A model generated the notes under the pieces. The model saw only the letters and a list, made by a program, of their open reading frames with translations. It did not search any database and was not told where the DNA came from. Both the position numbers and the translations under genes were made by a program. Below are positions 57,790 to 64,000 of a DNA stretch of 64,000 nt, piece after piece (positions within the stretch are counted from its first letter, which is position 1; each line of letters begins with the position of its first letter). The stretch comes from Camellia lanceoleosa (lineage: Eukaryota; Streptophyta; Magnoliopsida; Ericales; Theaceae), in assembly GCA_025200525.1 (NCBI GenBank), contig CM045762.1:29175600-29239599 (forward strand), written 5' to 3'.

Positions 57790-58410
57790 CAAAAATATTT
57801 TTTTTAAGTTTGCAATTTGTATTTTTTTTGTATTTTTAGTGAATTTTTGTAATATTTTAGTCAATTTTTTTTTTTGTTTCTATTAGATACACTTGAAAAA
57901 TATAAAATTTTTATTGATGAATACAATAAAATATAAAATGTAATCTTTTTTTTTTTTGGTATTTTTATTGATTTTTTTTTTTTTAATAAAAAATTCATGT
58001 TTTGTAAATGTTGGCCTCTTTTGGCAAAGAGGTTAAAAACAGTTTTTTGGCTTTAATCACCTCTCTACTTTTTTACACATTTTTAAAAAAAAAACAAAAA
58101 ACAAAAAACTAATTTTTAACCTACTTTCCAAAATAATCTGCTATATAGACATTTTTTATTAGAAATTTTAGTTCAATTTTTTGTTTTTCTTGTTTGCTTT
58201 TTTTTTAATAGTATATTTTTATTATATTTTTCATTTTTTATATGCTTCTAAATTAAAATGATAAAATACTAAATTTTAATTAAAAAAATTTACTTAAAAA
58301 AAACTTAGAAAAAATGTTACCTTTTTTAGCAGTTGATAAGATAAGTCTTGTTTTAAAAAAAATCGTAATTATCAGTTATTATTAGTGATAAAAAAGAACA
58401 ATTACAAGTA
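57790..58410. repeat. AT-rich dispersed repeat, copy 2 (see 46920-47400)
   Basis: Same order of shared words as copy 1. This copy also contains a fold-back segment (about 58010-58135: CTCTTTTGGCAAAGAGGTTAAAAA ... TTTTTAACCTACTTTCCAAAA), absent from copy 1, probably a MITE. Confidence 0.6.
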
Positions 58411-59862
58411 TTTTTTTTTTCCTATACATTTTTTTTAATGAGAAAGAAAATGACACTATTTATCATGTCCTTTCCATAAAATTATCCATGCGTGTCTATG
58501 TGTGGGGAGCGGATGAATAATTATTTTGATAAGGTGAAAACGTATTGAGTGATTAAGATGTCTCACTTTAAATTCAATGGGAGTGTTTTGGCAACCAAAT
58601 AAAAAATTAATTTTTAGTTTTTTATTTATTTTGGGTTACATTATCTCTCATATTTTTTATCCACAAAGAGATAAAATAGACTAAAAAAGTAAAAAAATTA
58701 ACTTTTTACCAACTTCTTAAAACACCACATTATTTTAACTAATTGAAGAAAAAGCTATTTCAAAATCATATTGATTTTAATCAATAAAGTGACAATGATA
58801 TATGAATAATAAAGGATAAACGTATTGTGTTAGTTATGTTATTTTGTTATAAAGTTATTAATTTATGATGTGCATTTCTAAAATAAGAGTTATAAATAGT
58901 TGTAAAGCAAATGTTAGTTGTTAGAGTAGCACTTACAGGAAAAAATCTCTCCACCCTTGACAAAACACCTAAGTGCTTGCACTTCCTTAATTCAACCCCT
59001 CGTAGGGGGAATTGAACCCATAATCTCATTGAGACTAAGTCCTAAGAAAGATATGGTAGCTAACTAGGCTAGGCCTAATTCGTTATAAATCGTTATAATC
59101 ATGACATGAACATTATAGTTATGTCGATCAAATGTATGTTTGTGATGAGGAATATTATAAATTATTTTAATGAAAAAATTGTCATATGTGTTGCCAAATA
59201 TTATTATTAGGATAAATTACACAACTTGACCTCGTTTGGGATGTGGATTTTTATGATTTTTTAATTAAATTAGTCATAAAAAAATAAAATAAGTTAAAAA
59301 ATCAATAAGATAAAATATCATATTCAAATCATAATCATTTTATTTTTTATCTCATAAAAATTAAACAAGTCAAAAAAATAAATCTAAATGAACTTTTTAA
59401 CTAGGGTTAAAATAGCCAAAAAAATCAACCTAACTTTCCAAAGGAAGCTAAAGTCTAGAGGGCATATAGTGTAAACGCCTTTTTTGGGTAAAAGGTTAAA
59501 AGGCCACTTTTTTATTTTTAATTTATTATTATTTTTTATATATTTTAAAAAAATTAAAAAATTAATTTTTAACTTAATTTCTAAATCAACCAAAAATAAT
59601 ACTCCCAGATAGTCAATTGACAAAGCCAAATTGGCTTGTGATGTGTGAGTATATATGGACACTGCAACGGCAGCAATGATGGACCCAATGGAAGCGCAGG
59701 GACACTACGGCAGCTTCGAAATTCTGAAAATTCTTCATTTTATGGGGATTTGTTTGTACTCTCAAATTAACATGTAAATCCAAATTTAGAAATAGTATTT
59801 TAGGCAAATTATTTGTTCTGGTTTGTTTTAGTTTTATGGTAAATTCTTTTATTTGCTATTTG
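58411..59862. other. Intergenic with small fold-back repeats
   Basis: No gene. Fold-backs occur at about 58570-58730 (GAGTGTTTTGGCAACC...AACTTCTTAAAACACC) and 59228-59450 (CTCGTTTGGGATG...CTTTCCAAAGGAAG). A candidate SINE has its own entry. The ORFs at 59384-59807 have no domain. Confidence 0.5.
58880..59080 (-). repeat. Candidate tRNA-derived SINE
   Basis: On the - strand an A-box-like TAGCCTAGTTAG (about 59060-59073) and a B-box-like GGTTCAATTCC (about 59008-59018) are spaced as in Pol III promoters. A non-tRNA body runs down to about 58880. One or two mismatches to each box consensus. No A-tail or target duplication confirmed. Confidence 0.45.
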
Positions 59863-61004
59863 TGTTATTGACTATATATTGCTGTTCAAATTAAAGTAAT
59901 TAATTGAAATGAATAGATTCATACTTATCAAATTAAATTATATACAGTTGGAATTTACAATGATATTACATAGAAATAGACAAGAAAATACAATAAAATT
60001 GTAAAGAAAGCACAAACCGAAGCCTGTTTGATACCATAGTCTCCTTGAAACAGATTAGTCGCCTCACCACAGGTACTAGAGGAACGTCGACTTCTGTCTT
60101 CCAAGATACGACAGTTTAGACTGGCTAACACAGAAGCACCTTCTATTAGCTTTGGTGAATCGACAATGGCAACACTCTCTTACACATGAAGAAAAATTAT
60201 AGACAAAAGCAAATTAACTGTATATATTCTGGAAGCAAAAAATTTGTACAAAACCAAGGGAGATGGATCTCCTTTTATATGCCATGGGGGAGAGAGAAGG
60301 AGCCTCCAGCCATGAAGGCTAGTAACCAATGCCTATGAAGGCTAGCAACCAATGTCCATTACTCCTGTAAAAACTGTTGGAGTAATGGACCAAAACTGAT
60401 AGAACAATTATATAAGATATATATTTTGTATACACAAGTATGTATATCTACAAGAGACTTGGCCCAAAAAGTTTAGATTCGTGGACCACCAATCTGACCC
60501 AGCCCAAACCTAACCTATTCCAACAAGCCTCAAGCCCAAGCCCAAGAACTAAGATCCACGACCCATGGATCACGGACCCGGACCTGGCCTAGTCCGAGCT
60601 AGCGGGCGGTGCGCGTGTGTGACAATTTTTCCACAACCAACTTAGACCATAATCTTAGCCCAAACCCATCCTTGAAGTATCCATAACTCATTTTCTTCGG
60701 AAAATTTGAATGTCCCAAAGGGCTCATACCCTTATCAAAATGTTAAGGTTTAAATACCCATCAAAGCTTTCTTCTACAATCAATGTAGGATTGGTAGTTC
60801 TACACAATTCCCAATACTTCATTCGTGAGACTATTTTTATGAAACAATTTTTTATTTAATTCTCAATGGTTTTTGGTCATTTTTTTGTGTGGTGTAAAGT
60901 CATTGCTACAAAAAATCTAAACCTATTTAATCTCATCTCAACCAATAGTTGAGACCTACTTTAATTTCACATTAAAGTTTACTAAAAAACCATTTTTTCC
61001 AACA
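59863..61004 (-). repeat. copia-2 3' LTR
   Basis: - strand start TGTTGGAAAAAATGG at 61004, right after the purine-rich tract. TATA-like CATATAAAAGG near 60275. Probable end AATAACA at 59863. The left end is inferred from TG..CA form only. Confidence 0.65.
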
Positions 61005-61600
61005 ATTCCCTATGTGAATAAAAATTGACTGAATAAAGAAAACGGACAACGTTTACAACAAAGACTCGGAAAGAGAGCACACAGACTAACCTTGTATCAG
61101 AAAAGATAGTTGTTGGCCTTGAACCTTTCGTAGTGAAAGCCTATCAAATTTACTGGCTCACCAGTGAACGTGATGTTTTGAATTGTTTTGCCATTTGTGT
61201 AAACCTAGACAATAGACCTCACACAGGAGTTAGTCCAACCATTGTTCTTGTTCTCACTGGTGTGTCCGGTATGGCCCTAGAATACTGACCTGGTTCAGTG
61301 AGTGTTTTTAAAGAATTTGGCCTTACTAATTCTTAAAGAAACGGCCCCACTTTACACTCACATAGGTGACCTATATAAGGTTTCTCATTATACCACGGTT
61401 GATTATTCATATCACTTAGGTCATTAAAAGCATTAGCTTAACTTTCCACCTCCACAGGGTATCACTATACAAAGGAATATGCAAGAGGATTTACCTCTTT
61501 AGTGAGTCACCTGTTACACGAAATTAGGTTGTTCCTTTGAACCTAGATCTTGGGATCTCCAGTTAACTAGGTTGGGTTTTTCGTTTCAGTAACATTACTA
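61005..61600 (-). other. copia-2 3' untranslated region
   Basis: Between RNase H remnants and the LTR. No ORF. The purine-rich tract abuts the LTR. Confidence 0.5.
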
Positions 61601-64000
61601 AAGGCTTTAACTCCATTCCTTTTGATGACGTTTTTACTAACTCTCGAGTTAACCCTTTGGTTAATAGATCCGCAATGTTGTCCTTAGACTTTACATAGTC
61701 TAGAGAGACAATTTCATTAGAGAGTAGTTGTTATATGGAATTATGTTTACGACGGATATGTCTAGACTTTCCATTATACATATGATTCTGTGTCCAGCCA
61801 ATCACCGATTGGCTGTTACAATGAATACAAATGGCTGGCACAGGTTTCGACCAAGATGGAATATCCTCAAAAACTAGTGAAGCCATTTAGCTTCTTCAGT
61901 TGCTTTAACCAAAGTAATAAATTCAAATTCCATTGTTGATCTCGATATACACGTTTTCTTGGAAGATTTCCAAGACACAGCTACCTCTTTGAGGGTAAAC
62001 ACATAACCATTAGTGGATTTGGAGTCTTTTATATTAGATATCTAATTAGCGTCACTATACCCTTTTAGTACCACTAGGTATTTGGTATAATGCAGCCTAT
62101 AAACCCGGGTATAGCGTAGATAACCTAACACCTGCATAATGTCCCTCCAATGAGTAGCATTCGGATTACTCATGTATCTACTAAGTCTGCTAATAGAGTA
62201 GGCTATATCTGGTATTGTACAACTCATTAGATACATCAAACTTCCAATGACTTGAGAATATTCTAGCTAAAAGACACTCTCACCATTATTCTTGGTCAAA
62301 TGTAGATTCACGTTTACCGATGTCCTAGATACAATTGTATCTGATTTTTCAAATTTCTCAAGTATCTTCTCAACATAGTGAGATTGAGAAAATACAATAC
62401 CATCAAATGTTCTGATAATCTTAATACCTAAAATGTTATCTGCAAGGCCTATATCTTTCATGTCAAACTTAGAATTTAACAATCTCTTCATAGTTCGAAT
62501 CATTTTATCATTACTACCAACAACGAGTATATCATCTACATATAAATACAAAATGACATAACTTCTGTCAGTGTCTTTAACATATATGCACTTGTCACAC
62601 TTATTGATTCTAAATCCATTTGACAACATAGTATTATCAAATTTCTCATGTCATTGCTTAGGAGCTTGCTTCAAACCACACAATGACTTGACAAGCTTAC
62701 AGACATTCTTATTTTTCCCTGGAGCTGAAAACCCCTTGGGTTGTTCCATGTAGATCTCTTCATCTCAATCTCTATTTAAGAAAGTTGTCTTTACATCCAT
62801 TTGATGTATCTTTAGACCTCGTAAAACGGCTATCGCAATCACCATACAAATGGATTTAATCCTTGTCATAGGTGAATACGTATTAAAGTAATCCAGGTCT
62901 TCTCGTTGCTTGTATCCTTTGATAACTAGCCTAGCTTTATACTTATCAATTGACCCATCATTTTTCATCTTTCTTTTAAAGATTCACTTACTCCCCAATG
63001 CCTTATTGTCTGGAGGTAGATCAACAAACTCCCAAGTATGGTTTTGTAAGACGGAGTCAATTGCACTCTTAATTGTTTCTTTCCATAAGGGACTTGCAGG
63101 TGAAGTCACAACTTCACGAAAAGTTCGAGGTTCTCCCTCTAATATATAAGTCAAGATGTCCGGGCCAAAGGACTTGGCAGTCCTAGCCCTTTTACTTATT
63201 CTTTGCTCATTTACTTTCTCATCTTGATCATCTACTTAATCATTGACTTGATCATCTTCAAGTTCCTTCTCAGAACTTTGATCCTCTCCTTGAGTTCATC
63301 AAGGAAATACGTCTTCAAAGAAGGATGCATTCTTTGACTCCATTATGATATTCTTGTGGATATCTGAAATATCAGACTGGTGCACAAGAAACCTATATGC
63401 ACTACTATTCTGTGCATAACCAATGAATATACAATCCACAATTTTCAGACCTATCCTAACCTACTTGGGTGTAGGTACCACTACTTTTACAAGGCACCCC
63501 CATATACGTAGGAAATTATAAAAAGGTTTGTGGCCTTTTCATAATTCATATGGAGTCTTGTCTACTTTCTTCCGAGGGATTCTATTTAGAATGTAATTCG
63601 CGGAGAGAATAATTTCCCCCCACAAGTTCCGTGGCAACCCAGAACTTATTAACATTGCATTCATTATTTCTTTTAATGTCCTATTCTTTCGCTCAACAAC
63701 ACCATTTGACTGAGGGGAGTACGGCGCTGTGGTTTGGTGAATAATTCCAAATTAAGCACAAGTCTCAGCAAACGGGGATTCATACTCACTACCACGATCA
63801 CTTCTTATCGCCTTGATCTTTCGACTTAATTGATTCTCAACTTCATTCTTGAAAAGAATAAATTTCTCAATCACCTCATTTTTGCTTTTAAGCTAATACA
63901 CATAACAATATTTAGTACAATCATCAACAAAAGTGATGAAGTATTTGTTGCCACCACGTGTTTGTATGACTTTCAAGTCACACACATCACTGTGCACTAA
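61600..64000 (-). pseudogene. copia-2 pol (integrase, RT, RNase H), broken and partial
   Basis: At the right edge the first integrase Asp is kept (VHSDVCDL near 63980). Further on the - strand lie RSDRG, SPQSNGVVERKNRTL (catalytic Glu kept), KYKARLVIKGYKQRED (62765-62968), HQMDVKTTFLN, CGLKQAPKQ, catalytic YVDDI near 62540, SQSHYVEKIL and [27 protein letters not shown] cut at 62042. RNase H follows ([21 protein letters not shown]). Multiple stops, for example near 62042, 62267 and 62764. Copies element RNA into DNA in live relatives; this one is dead. Confidence 0.88.

Larger units (their letters stand above)
59863..64000 (-). mobile_element. Ty1/copia retrotransposon (copia-2), 3' part, runs off the right edge
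   Basis: On the - strand, from the right edge: integrase, RT, RNase H, untranslated region, polypurine-like CACATAGGGAAT, then a 3' LTR. Coding resembles copia-1 in pol but the LTR is different. Gag, protease and the 5' LTR are outside the window, so the target duplication cannot be tested. Confidence 0.88.

Noticed and set aside
1..64000. CRISPR arrays, operons, ribosome binding sites, complete tRNA genes
   Set aside because: None seen; the window is plant nuclear DNA.

Overview
This is eukaryotic, most likely dicot angiosperm, nuclear DNA. It is AT-rich and full of transposons, and its genes are intron-split with GT..AG junctions. It carries caulimovirid pararetrovirus fossils, Ty1/copia elements, hAT elements and TAA/TTA-flanked Tourist-like MITEs. 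I see no CRISPR array, operon or bacterial feature.

Three host genes are supported. (1) A single-exon F-box/LRR-type protein lies on the + strand (17545-18411). (2) A RABA1-type (Rab11-like) small GTPase lies on the - strand. It has exon 1 at 32059-31839 and exon 2 at 20652-20223, joined across a phase-2 intron of about 11.2 kb. (3) A nine-exon - strand gene (45501-34679) reads through all junctions in phase to 630 residues and resembles the plant RNA polymerase I TAF subunit A family (TAF1A).

Layout: 1-4737 is a decayed endogenous pararetrovirus (EPRV-A: coat protein, protease, reverse transcriptase) with a 0.77-kb insertion in the coat-protein region. 4773-6001 holds two abutting Tourist-like MITEs. 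7949-15583 is a complete but dead Ty1/copia element with a MITE in its gag. 17.5-18.4 kb is the F-box gene. 20.2-32.1 kb is the RABA1 gene. Its giant intron holds a perfect 378-bp tandem duplication, a hAT MITE nested in a Tourist-like MITE, and a second pararetrovirus locus (EPRV-B). EPRV-B reads PR-RT-RNase H-ORF2-promoter-primer site-MP and ends in an inverted copy of its own ORF2/promoter block. 34.7-45.5 kb is the TAF1A-like gene; one intron carries a plastid 23S rDNA fragment and another fold-back element. 45.75-47.6 kb holds the TAF1A promoter region, a degenerate second copy of part of it, and a MITE. 49379-57654 is a hAT transposon with a dead transposase, itself host to a 2.6-kb solo LTR, a Tourist-like element and a CACTA-type MITE. 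59863-64000 is the 3' part of a second, - strand copia element that leaves the window on the right.

The most unusual structure is inside the RABA1 intron. Two diverged copies of a viral promoter block face each other across the viral leader and movement-protein region. The intron therefore contains about 1-kb inverted arms with a 2.3-kb spacer and two convergent viral TATA boxes, an arrangement that could make virus-matching double-stranded RNA. That function is inference; the arrangement is read directly. All viral and transposon reading frames seen here are broken by stops or frameshifts.
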